Of a stretch of DNA of 11,113 nt, positions 1-5,731 are shown piece by piece. The stretch is from NCBI GenBank assembly GCA_030839005.1, contig JAUZEM010000475.1, forward strand, positions 1 through 11,113, written 5' to 3'. The stretch comes from Actinomycetota bacterium. Lineage in GTDB: Bacteria > Actinomycetota > Acidimicrobiia > IMCC26256 > PALSA-610. Each line of letters begins with the position of its first letter. The first letter of the stretch is position 1. The notes below the pieces were generated by a model that was not told the DNA's origin, searched no databases, and saw only the letters and a program-made list of their open reading frames with translations. The translations under genes were made by a program, and so were the position numbers.

Positions 1-812
1 GACTCCACGCTCCGCTCCCCTCCGGTCGCTGCGCTGTCGTCTCCCTCGCACAGGTCGGGCTGCTCTCTCACGATGCGAGCGAACAGCGGCTGGAACTGGA
101 ACCAGCCAACCGTCTCGGTGCCGACCTGGGCATGAGTCGTTCGGGCGTGCTCCGCGGCGATAGGGATGACGGTGCCGGCTGCCTTGGCGAGAAGCTGCGC
201 CTGGCACGACCTTTCCATTGTGACGAACCACCAGATCGCCGACTCGACGGTCTGGCCGACCGTGAGGAGGCCGTGGTTGGCGAGGATCACCGCCTTGGTG
301 TCGCCGACGGCGTGGGCGATGCGCTTGCCTTCGTCCGGGTCGAGCACGACGCCCGTGAAGTCGTCGAAGCGGGCATGGTCCTCGTAGAACGCGCAGGCGT
401 CCTGCGTGATCGGCTCCAGCATCTGCCCGAGCGCGGAGAGGGCCTTGCCGTGCAACGAGTGAGAGTGCGCAGCGCCGACGGCGTCGAGTCTCGCGGCGTG
501 GACCTGCGAGTGGATCGCGAAAGCGGCCGCGTTCACAGGCATGCTCCCCTCGACGACCGTGCCGTCGTGGGCGACCAGCAGTAGGTCGCGGGCGCGGATG
601 TGCGCGAACGGCATGCCGAATGGGTTGACCCAAAAGTGGTCGGTCAGCTCGGGGTCGCGTGCGGTGATGTGGCCGGCCACGCCCTCCTCGAAGCCAAACT
701 TGCTGAATAGCCGGAAGCCCGCGGCGAGCACACGCTTGCGGTGGGCGCGCTCCTCGGCGATCGGTCGACTCTCCGGCATGCTCACGTCGCGCAAGATCGG
801 CTCGTATGACAT
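1..812 (-). CDS. Class II aldolase/adducin-family protein (partial, runs off left edge)
   Basis: The minus-strand frame is open from ATG at 812 to the left edge, giving 270 codons with no stop. The fold is that of L-fuculose-phosphate aldolase and adducin: a metal-binding His-Ser-His at residues 116-118 (GAAHSHSLHG) and a third histidine at 180 in LANHGLL. These match FucA His92, His94 and His155. Aligning on the shared Gly-x-x-Pro, the FucA catalytic Glu73 position is Ala95 here, so classical retro-aldol chemistry is doubtful; many relatives of this length are uncharacterised. The start is supported by GGGAG about 5 bases upstream. It lies 87 bp after the aquaporin stop on the same strand, so it may be the last gene of the stress operon. 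The family usually ends near residue 255-260, so the true stop is probably just outside the window. Family assignment is firm; substrate is unknown. Confidence 0.9.
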   Translation of the reverse strand, partial: MSYEPILRDVSMPESRPIAEERAHRKRVLAAGFRLFSKFGFEEGVAGHITARDPELTDHFWVNPFGMPFAHIRARDLLLVAHDGTVVEGSMPVNAAAFAIHSQVHAARLDAVGAAHSHSLHGKALSALGQMLEPITQDACAFYEDHARFDDFTGVVLDPDEGKRIAHAVGDTKAVILANHGLLTVGQTVESAIWWFVTMERSCQAQLLAKAAGTVIPIAAEHARTTHAQVGTETVGWFQFQPLFARIVREQPDLCEGDDSAATGGERSVE

Positions 813-899
813 CGTCGCTCCCGAGGGTCGTCAGTTCCGTTGCGGGGCGGTCCGGTCTCGTCAGGCTACTGCGACTGTGCAAACGGTCCGCAAGGTGCG

Positions 900-1700
900 T
901 TAGCGAGCGAGCCCGACGGTGTCCGGCGCGCGCGGCCGGCCCCCCTGATGCGCGCCCTCGGCCGCGTCGATCTCGTCCGCGCTCTTGGCCGGATGCAGCA
1001 TCGCCGTCAGCGCCACCGCGATGATCGCCCCCAGGACCGGGCCGGCGGCGTACACCCACGCGTTCGTCCAATAGCCGGCGACGAGCGCGGGCCCGAACGA
1101 ACGCGCCGGGTTCAAGGATGCTCCGGAGAGCGGCCCTCCGAGCAGTCCGCACAACACGATCGTGCCCCCGACCGCAAGCGCGGCATTCGGTCCGACGACG
1201 CGCGCGCGGGTCGCGGTGTTCAGGATCACCGTGATCAGCAGCAGGGCCAGTACCCCCTCGATCGACAGCGCCGTCGCAGACGACACGTGCGCTCGAGTCG
1301 CGCCGAGATCGGCCACGTTCCCGAATATCACGAGCAGCAAGACGGCCGCGCCCGACGCGCCCGTCAACTGCGCCGCCCAATAGGCCGGAACGACCACCCA
1401 ACGGAAGACGCCACGAGCCGCGAAGGCGAGGGTGACGGCGGGGTTGAGGTGAGCGCCGGAGACGTCACCCAGGGAGTAAATGAGCGCCATCACGACGACG
1501 CCCGGCGCGGCCGCCTTCGCTCCGCTCCCGAGCTGACCTTTGGTCACGACCTCGATGACTTCCCCGCCCGCGGCGACGAAGGTCAAGAACAACGTCCCCA
1601 CGGCCTCGGCCAGCAATCGCCGCGGCAAGCTCGCCTCTCGGTCCTCGTCCTTGGCGCGGACGCGTCCGTCGGACGGGCCGGGCGCCCTGCCGAGTGTCAT
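900..1700 (-). CDS. Aquaporin / MIP-family channel
   Basis: A 266-aa membrane channel of the major intrinsic protein family, which moves water or small neutral solutes across the cytoplasmic membrane. Both signature half-helices are present: SGAHLNPAVT (NPA at 86-88) and SGASLNPARS (NPA at 197-199), the second followed by the selectivity-filter Arg200. About six hydrophobic segments lie between residues 28 and 234, the normal layout. Counting back 12 residues from the second NPA Asn, as in GlpF and AqpZ, the helix-5 filter position is Gly185. That resembles GlpF (Gly191) rather than AqpZ (His174), so a wider pore passing glycerol or similar solutes is possible. The hydrophilic tail after residue 235 is dispensable-looking. 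The start ATG overlaps the stop of the upstream gene as ATGA, which indicates translational coupling and fixes the start. Confidence 0.93.
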   Translation of the reverse strand: MTLGRAPGPSDGRVRAKDEDREASLPRRLLAEAVGTLFLTFVAAGGEVIEVVTKGQLGSGAKAAAPGVVVMALIYSLGDVSGAHLNPAVTLAFAARGVFRWVVVPAYWAAQLTGASGAAVLLLVIFGNVADLGATRAHVSSATALSIEGVLALLLITVILNTATRARVVGPNAALAVGGTIVLCGLLGGPLSGASLNPARSFGPALVAGYWTNAWVYAAGPVLGAIIAVALTAMLHPAKSADEIDAAEGAHQGGRPRAPDTVGLAR

Positions 1701-2017
1701 CTCAACGCGCGCTCGAGCTGTGACTTCGTCATGTGGGAGCGTCCGGCGATGTTCCTCTGCTTCGCCTCTTCGTACAGCTGATCGCGGGTTCGGCCGCTGC
1801 CACCGTGCGTCCGGCGGTAGCCGGCGCGCCGTTGCGAAGAGATATCAGTCTTCGACAGGCGCGAGGCGTTCTTGGCTTCGCCGGAACGCGCCCGCTCTTT
1901 GTTTACCGTGCGGGCCGCGATTTCCTCGGCGCGGTCCTCGGGCACCCCTCGCTCGCGCTCCGCGTCGAGAATGTGCTCGTACTGGCGCTCCCGCTTCGGT
2001 GAAGACCCTCGAGGCAT
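1697..2017 (-). CDS. Small basic protein with Rho-N-like C-terminal domain
   Basis: A 106-aa, strongly charged, soluble protein. Residues 8-46 form a charged helical stretch (KRERQYEHI through EEIAARTVNKERARSG). The C-terminal part, about 77-105 (TRDQLYEEAKQRNI then MTKSQLERAL), looks like the short helix-extended-loop-helix found at the N-terminus of transcription terminator Rho. Similar small proteins are common in actinobacteria, where they are annotated as Rho-N domain or plasmid stabilization proteins; their function is not established to my knowledge. Binding of nucleic acid is inference from the basic charge and the Rho-N-like end. The ATG at 2017 has GGAGG five bases upstream. A sigma-B/F-type promoter lies at 2053-2080. 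Its stop overlaps the aquaporin start (ATGA), so the two are co-translated. Confidence 0.85.
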   Translation of the reverse strand: MPRGSSPKRERQYEHILDAERERGVPEDRAEEIAARTVNKERARSGEAKNASRLSKTDISSQRRAGYRRTHGGSGRTRDQLYEEAKQRNIAGRSHMTKSQLERALR

Positions 2018-2052
2018 GACGCCCTCCTCGTCGTCGGCGGTATCACCTCCAA

Positions 2053-2080
2053 ATACCCGATGACCTCCTCCGGCGAAACC
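2053..2080 (-). promoter_or_regulatory. Sigma-B/sigma-F-type promoter for the Rho-N protein-aquaporin pair
   Basis: Read on the minus strand, GGTTT (plus 2076-2080) is followed by a 17-bp spacer and GGGTAT (plus 2053-2058). This is an exact match to the mycobacterial SigF consensus GGWWT-N16/17-GGGTAY and close to Bacillus sigma-B sites. The predicted transcript would start near 2046, leaving a leader of roughly 29 nt that contains the ribosome binding site at 2023-2027. Placement, spacing and both boxes fit; use by a specific sigma factor is inference. Confidence 0.75.
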
Positions 2081-2125
2081 GCGCGGTCAGGCGACGGACG
2101 ACGAAACCGCGGGGGCTCGCAAAGA

Positions 2126-2524
2126 TCACCCTGAAGAGGTGAGGGCCCCGTCGAGGCCGACCATGAACCAGACGCTTTTGCCGGCACGATCCGGGTGCTC
2201 CGTTACGCCCCACGTGTCCGACAGACGATCGATGATGCGGAGCCCTCGTCCGCTGAGTTCGGTCGGGTCGGGACGTCTCGTCGCGACTCGCCCCGACCCG
2301 CTGTCGGCGATTTCCACCCGGACGTGTCGCATCGTCTGCTCGATCGTCATGGTGAAGTCCGTGTTGGCGTGGCGCACGCAGTTCGTCGCAAGCTCGGAGA
2401 CCATTAGGGACACCGTGTCCAGGACGTCGCGCGGCAGGCCGGCGAGTGCGTCTCGGACATAACGCCGTGCCGCTGCGGGAGCGCTGGGAGTATTCCGAAT
2501 GAAGGTGCGGTCACTGCGACGCAA
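2126..2524 (-). CDS. RsbW/SpoIIAB-like serine kinase / anti-sigma factor (HATPase_c_2)
   Basis: A 132-aa GHKL-type ATP-binding protein of the anti-sigma kinase class. The N box is at SELATNCVRHA (Glu44, Asn48, His52), the G1 box at ADSGSG (Asp74), and the G2 box at SGRGLRIID (Gly92, Gly94). Length matches a stand-alone RsbW-type kinase domain. Family members sequester a sigma factor and phosphorylate a STAS antagonist on serine; the antagonist is probably the gene immediately upstream (2955-2611), and the phosphatase precedes that. The frame has no ATG or GTG between an in-frame stop near 2575 and the domain, so TTG at 2524 is the only reasonable start; the upstream AGG is weak. An 86-bp gap separates it from the STAS stop. 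The cognate sigma factor is not in the window. Confidence 0.88.
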   Translation of the reverse strand: MRRSDRTFIRNTPSAPAAARRYVRDALAGLPRDVLDTVSLMVSELATNCVRHANTDFTMTIEQTMRHVRVEIADSGSGRVATRRPDPTELSGRGLRIIDRLSDTWGVTEHPDRAGKSVWFMVGLDGALTSSG

Positions 2525-2610
2525 TACCTGGAAGGTTTCCCGGACATGCGCCGGGGCAATCGACGAACGGACTCACATCGGACGCGGTGCCCGGTCAGAC
2601 TTGCTTGGCT

Positions 2611-2955
2611 TCAACTTCGCTCGATCGGAAGCTCGATCGGAAGTATGTCGGTGAGCCCGGTGCAACCGATGATTCGCTGCACGATGTCCGAGGGATTGCG
2701 GATCTCGATCCTGCCGACGCGCCCGGCGACCTTGAGCAACATTGCGATACCCGAACTGTCCATGAACTCGAGCGCGCCGAGATCGACGACGAGATGATGG
2801 GTTTCATCGCCGATGAGTTGATCGAGCGTCACACCGAGCGACTCGGCGTTGGATATGTCGATCTCCCCCAGGAGCTTGACGACCGGCACGCCCGACGGAT
2901 CGTCCGTCCGCTCGACCACACCCCGAGCGCCACCGTCACCCTCTACGTGAGCCAT
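2611..2955 (-). CDS. STAS-domain anti-sigma factor antagonist (RsbV/SpoIIAA-like)
   Basis: A 114-aa single STAS domain. After a short variable N-terminus, the fold begins at VPVVKLLGEIDISNA (about 23-37). The phosphorylation loop is intact at LEFMDSSGIAML, with Asp66, Ser67, Ser68 and Gly69; Ser67 is the expected phosphoacceptor by comparison with SpoIIAA Ser58. In the partner switch, the dephosphorylated form binds the RsbW-like kinase and releases the sigma factor. The ATG at 2955 overlaps the last 13 bases of the phosphatase gene, so production is coupled to the enzyme that would dephosphorylate it. The frame continues open far upstream inside the phosphatase gene, but that extension is antiparallel-free shadow sequence without domain content. 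The C-terminus ends in a duplicated LPIE-LPIE caused by a 12-bp tandem repeat. Confidence 0.92.
   Translation of the reverse strand: MAHVEGDGGARGVVERTDDPSGVPVVKLLGEIDISNAESLGVTLDQLIGDETHHLVVDLGALEFMDSSGIAMLLKVAGRVGRIEIRNPSDIVQRIIGCTGLTDILPIELPIERS
2619..2642. repeat. 12-bp perfect tandem duplication in the STAS gene 3' end
   Basis: The plus-strand unit GCTCGATCGGAA occurs twice without a gap (2619-2630 and 2631-2642). On the coding strand it duplicates four codons, giving LPIE-LPIE just before the terminal Arg-Ser. The frame is preserved. The identity of the copies suggests a recent slippage event. Confidence 0.85.
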
Positions 2956-4520
2956 TTGACCGCCAAGATCGCGGTGTCGTCGTCGCACCCGTCGGGCGTC
3001 AGCGCGCGCAGCATGCCGTCGAGCAGCTGGTCGAGCGAGTCGTAGCCGATCGCCGCACCGCGAAGGCGCGCCAAGCCCACGTCGGGGGTCTCGCCTCGCC
3101 GCTCGAACAGCCCGTCGGTGTATGCCAGCAGTGTCCCGTTCGCCGGCACCTTCACGCTGACCTCCGCGTACGAGGTGGCGGCTTTCACTCCGACCGGAGG
3201 TCCCACCTTCGTCGAGACGAACTCGGCAGTCGCTCCGTCGATCAGCAACGGGTTGGGATGTCCGGCGTTCGCGAAGATCACACTGTGTCCGGCAACGTCG
3301 ACCAGTCCGCACAACACCGTCGCAAAGTGGCCGTCCCGGACGACGTTGATCAAATTCGTGAGCTTGAAGAGCACGGTTACCGGCGGATCTCCTTGAGCCA
3401 CGTACGCACGGATCGCGTAGCGCAACGACGCCATGGCGGTCGCGGCCCGTAGGCCCCGACCCGAGACGTCGCCGACGACGATGATGACCTTGCCGTCGGC
3501 GACCCCGATCACGTCGTACCAGTCGCCGCCGATGTCGACGCCGTCCACGCCCGGCACGTATCGAACCGCGAGGTCCAGTCCTGGGAACTCGGGCCGCTCT
3601 TCGGGAAGGAGGCTGTGCTGCAGCGTCTGCGCGACACTCCGCTGTTCGCTGAACAGCCGGGCGTTTTGCCGCGCGAGTTCCTCGGCGTGCGCTCGGCGAC
3701 GAACGAGCCGCTCCGTCATCAGGGCTGCGGCCAACGCGATCGCAGTTCCGACCCCGCCGATGAGCCACGGCAGACGCAGCATGAGATCGCCGCCGAGCTC
3801 CCGGCGCGGCGTCATCACGAGAAGCAGTGTCGTGTCACCGAACGGGACTCCGTCTTCGGCGGTTCGGCCGGTCAATTGCGGTTTGGCCGCGCTCGCGGCC
3901 AGCAGATGATCGACGTTCGCGGTCGAGCCCAGATAGATCGCGTAATCGAGATCGGCGAAGGCCGAGTTGGAGTCGACTGCGGCCCGGCGGTTTTCCGGCA
4001 GTGCAGCCTCGGCATACACCACGAACCTCGCGGTTGGCCCGGCGGCGAACGCATATCCGAGACGACGGGGCGATTGTCCGAGAAGGTCCAGCACCGACAC
4101 AACCTTCTTGCCGGTCGTCTGTGCGAGGAATTTTGCTCTCTCCGCTTCTGGTCGACCGGCCAGCTCCGGCGCGGACCCGACCACGACCAGAGGCCGTGGA
4201 TCGCGGGCATGCGCGGGCCAAATCGAGGCCGAGACGAACGGAGCGCCGGCGGCGAGCGGGGTCATCAAGTTCCTGAACGCGCGGCTGTCGGAGTTCGTGG
4301 CCTCGGCGAGAACCGCGCCCGACGAGAGCGGGGTCTGGACGTTCGGGATCGCGGCGCTGAGCACGGCGGCGGCCGCGCTGACCTGCTGGCGAAGCAACCG
4401 CTTCTCGTTGCTGTCGTGCAGGCTCCGCGCCATCAGCGAAAGGGACAGCGTCACTGCGAGAGCCACGGCGAGCACGAAGATCGAAGCCCGGCTCAGCACG
4501 TTTCGTTGCCCCGCGACCAC
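2943..4520 (-). CDS. Membrane-anchored SpoIIE/PP2C-type serine phosphatase
   Basis: A 525-aa sensor phosphatase. One membrane helix at about 13-33, an extracytoplasmic region of about 215 residues, and a second helix at about 249-268 are followed by a charged linker helix and a catalytic SpoIIE domain (about 295-525). Metal-site motifs are complete: GGDWYDV (Asp333), VVGDVSGRG (Asp351), NAGHPNP (418-424), YTDGLFE (Asp469) and CDDDTAI (Asp514-515). Such enzymes dephosphorylate STAS antagonists; the STAS gene overlaps its 3' end and is the likely substrate. The outer region resembles a periplasmic ligand sensor in layout, but I do not recognise the domain. GTG at 4520 is the first start after a long frame without ATG; GTG at 4499 is an alternative that still precedes the first helix. 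The start is therefore uncertain by about seven residues. Confidence 0.93.
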   Translation of the reverse strand: MVAGQRNVLSRASIFVLAVALAVTLSLSLMARSLHDSNEKRLLRQQVSAAAAVLSAAIPNVQTPLSSGAVLAEATNSDSRAFRNLMTPLAAGAPFVSASIWPAHARDPRPLVVVGSAPELAGRPEAERAKFLAQTTGKKVVSVLDLLGQSPRRLGYAFAAGPTARFVVYAEAALPENRRAAVDSNSAFADLDYAIYLGSTANVDHLLAASAAKPQLTGRTAEDGVPFGDTTLLLVMTPRRELGGDLMLRLPWLIGGVGTAIALAAALMTERLVRRRAHAEELARQNARLFSEQRSVAQTLQHSLLPEERPEFPGLDLAVRYVPGVDGVDIGGDWYDVIGVADGKVIIVVGDVSGRGLRAATAMASLRYAIRAYVAQGDPPVTVLFKLTNLINVVRDGHFATVLCGLVDVAGHSVIFANAGHPNPLLIDGATAEFVSTKVGPPVGVKAATSYAEVSVKVPANGTLLAYTDGLFERRGETPDVGLARLRGAAIGYDSLDQLLDGMLRALTPDGCDDDTAILAVKWLT

Positions 4521-4763
4521 TCGACGTGAGCCACCGGGCGAACCCGAGGAGCAGCGACCATTTTGGCCTCGCCCCCCCGGACGCGGCCGGGCCCCACATC
4601 GGTTTCGACCACGGCTCCGTTCCCCTCGTCGGTCGCCACGTCCGACGTGAGATTACCGGGCCCATGTCCGAAACGCGCCACGTCTCACCCGTTCGAGTGA
4701 TTCACACGGCCGCTGACCATCCACCGTCGCGTCGTTTTCACGGGGTCGGATGCCCGAGATCGA
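4521..4763. other. Divergent intergenic region
   Basis: This lies between the minus-strand phosphatase start and the plus-strand STAS promoter. It probably holds the promoter of the phosphatase operon, but I find no convincing sigma-B/F site or sigma-70 site on the minus strand. A 62-codon minus-strand reading frame (4681-4493, GTG start) overlaps the phosphatase start by 28 bases. It has no recognisable domain and I do not call it a gene. Confidence 0.5.
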
Positions 4764-4791
4764 CGTTTTGTCGACGACCGCCGGCGGGTAC
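4764..4791 (+). promoter_or_regulatory. Sigma-B/sigma-F-type promoter for the second STAS gene
   Basis: CGTTT at 4764-4768 is followed by a 17-bp spacer and GGGTAC at 4786-4791. Only the first base departs from GGWWT-N16/17-GGGTAY. Architecture and spacing are the same as the minus-strand site at 2053-2080. The transcript would begin near 4798, which favours the ATG at 4839 over GTG 4803 as the start codon unless the message is nearly leaderless. Confidence 0.65.
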
Positions 4792-4838
4792 GGCGAACCT
4801 GCGTGATGCGTCCGAGGAGTTCTTGTGCGCAATTCGGC

Positions 4839-5243
4839 ATGGACTTCGACTACGACGTCGGCAGCACGATCGTCTCGGTCCACGGCGAGCTCGACGCGCT
4901 CAGCGTCCCGGCGTTCGCGGGCGCTCTCATCGCGCTCGCAAACCGTGGGACCCACCTCGTCACGCTCGATCTCTCTCAGCTCAGATTCTGCAGTGTCGGT
5001 GGTCTGCGCGCCATGGCGGAGCTCGCCGCGCGCGTCAACGCCGTCGGAGGCAAGGTCGAGGTGCTTGCACCGACGATCCTCACGCGGATGCTCGACATGA
5101 ACGACTTGAACACGCTGTTCGTCATCCGCAACCCGCAAACGGCCGTTCCGGCGGCCGACGACTTCGATCCGGCGATCAGTCGCGCGTCCCACTCGAGTCG
5201 ACCGCGCACGAGCTCGCTTCACCGGTTGTCGACCGGAGCGTGA
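4839..5243 (+). CDS. STAS-domain protein with degenerate phosphorylation site
   Basis: A 134-aa STAS domain protein. The fold opens at TIVSVHGELDALSVPAF (about 10-26) and contains LVTLDLSQLRF before the loop. Where antagonists have Asp-Ser-Ser/Thr-Gly, this protein reads Cys51-Ser52-Val53-Gly54-Gly55, so the acceptor serine is Val and the preceding Asp is Ser. It may be a constitutive antagonist, a decoy, or a scaffold that escapes the kinase. The domain begins right at the ATG of 4839. The frame extends to GTG 4803 and ATG 4806, but the predicted transcription start near 4798 makes those less likely; AGGAG at 4815-4819 is 19 bases upstream of 4839, longer than ideal. The C-terminal 30 residues are Ser/Arg-rich and probably disordered. 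It is divergent from the phosphatase operon, hinting at a second input to the same switch. Confidence 0.87.
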   Translation: MDFDYDVGSTIVSVHGELDALSVPAFAGALIALANRGTHLVTLDLSQLRFCSVGGLRAMAELAARVNAVGGKVEVLAPTILTRMLDMNDLNTLFVIRNPQTAVPAADDFDPAISRASHSSRPRTSSLHRLSTGA

Positions 5244-5299
5244 GCGTCGAGAGACTTCGGGGTACAGCTACTGTGAGATCCTCGACGAAAGGCGACACA

Positions 5300-5512
5300 G
5301 TGGCTGAAGGCGAGCGAACACGACCCAGCGACGAAACGCGCGATGCGGAAGCTGTTGACGCGTCGACGACGTCGGAGGCCGACCGACTTCCGACACCGGA
5401 AGAGGAAGAGGCTGCCGAGCGCGTACGCGTCGCGGACGACGAGGCGGCGCGCGCATACAAGGAAGCCCTCGAGCGGGGCGCCCGCCAACAAGGCGAAGGT
5501 CGTATTCCGTAG
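5300..5512 (+). CDS. Small acidic hydrophilic protein (70 aa)
   Basis: A short, highly charged protein starting at GTG 5300 with AAAGG seven bases upstream. It is rich in Glu, Asp and Ala (TPEEEEAAERVRVADDEAA at about 32-50) and ends in ERGARQQGEGRIP. Similar short acidic proteins with a C-terminal GA-N/x-Q-KGEG-like tail occur in many bacteria, without an established role as far as I know. It has no membrane segment and no cysteine, and is probably helical or disordered. It starts 56 bp after the STAS stop and may be co-transcribed. A GGGTAC at 5260-5265 could be a private sigma-B/F -10 box, but its -35 is poor. Coding support comes from the RBS and position rather than from a known family. 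Confidence 0.6.
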   Translation: MAEGERTRPSDETRDAEAVDASTTSEADRLPTPEEEEAAERVRVADDEAARAYKEALERGARQQGEGRIP

Positions 5513-5570
5513 TCGGACGCTGCAGTATTTCGTGACTATCGGTGCGCGATCTTTGTGAAATGCCGACTGG

Positions 5571-5593
5571 CAGCGCGCGCAAATTGTGCGCTG
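5571..5593. repeat. Inverted repeat downstream of the small acidic protein gene
   Basis: CAGCGC at 5571-5576 and GCGCTG at 5588-5593 form a perfect 6-bp stem around an 11-nt loop, 58 bases after the stop at 5512. There is no T-tract, so a classical intrinsic terminator is not shown. A second weak pair, GGTTTC (5627-5632) and GAAACC (5650-5655), lies in the same gap. The rest of 5513-5677 holds no gene I can support. Confidence 0.3.
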
Positions 5594-5677
5594 GACCTCC
5601 GTCAAACTACTTGACGCTCAACCAACGGTTTCCCAAAGACAAGAAGTTCGAAACCCTCTGAGTAGACGCAAAGAAAA

Positions 5678-5704
5678 GGATTCGAGCAGCAACTGAGCGG
5701 GAAC
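5678..5704 (+). promoter_or_regulatory. Possible sigma-B/sigma-F-type promoter for the four-helix membrane protein
   Basis: GGATT at 5678-5682, a 16-bp spacer and GGGAAC at 5699-5704 fit the relaxed pattern GGWWT-N16/17-GGGWAY, with A where GGGTAY has T. Bacillus sigma-B sites tolerate A or T there. The transcript would start near 5711, just ahead of the AAAGGAG at about 5720-5726. It is weaker than the other two sites because of the altered -10. Confidence 0.45.
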
Positions 5705-5731
5705 AAACGGCTCACCCACAAAGGAGCCACC

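Noticed and set aside
840..893. TTGCGG/CCGCAA inverted pair between aquaporin and aldolase genes
   Set aside because: The loop is 42 bases and there is no T-tract, so it is not a convincing terminator.
840..1781. 313-codon plus-strand frame opposite the aquaporin gene
   Set aside because: It is antisense to an unambiguous aquaporin with both NPA motifs; composition is Arg/Asp/Gln-rich.
2956..3768. Upstream extension of the STAS reading frame
   Set aside because: The frame stays open through the phosphatase gene but encodes only Arg/Gly-rich sequence; the STAS domain starts right after ATG 2955.
3615..4529. 304-codon plus-strand frame opposite the phosphatase gene
   Set aside because: It is antisense to a gene with complete catalytic motifs and has no domain of its own.
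4526..5299. Long N-terminal extension of the 70-aa acidic protein frame
   Set aside because: This part of the frame overlaps the STAS gene out of frame and crosses the promoter region; the RBS at 5300 marks the real start.
5611..5639. TTGACG at 5611 as a sigma-70 -35 box
   Set aside because: No TATAAT-like hexamer occurs 16-19 bases downstream.
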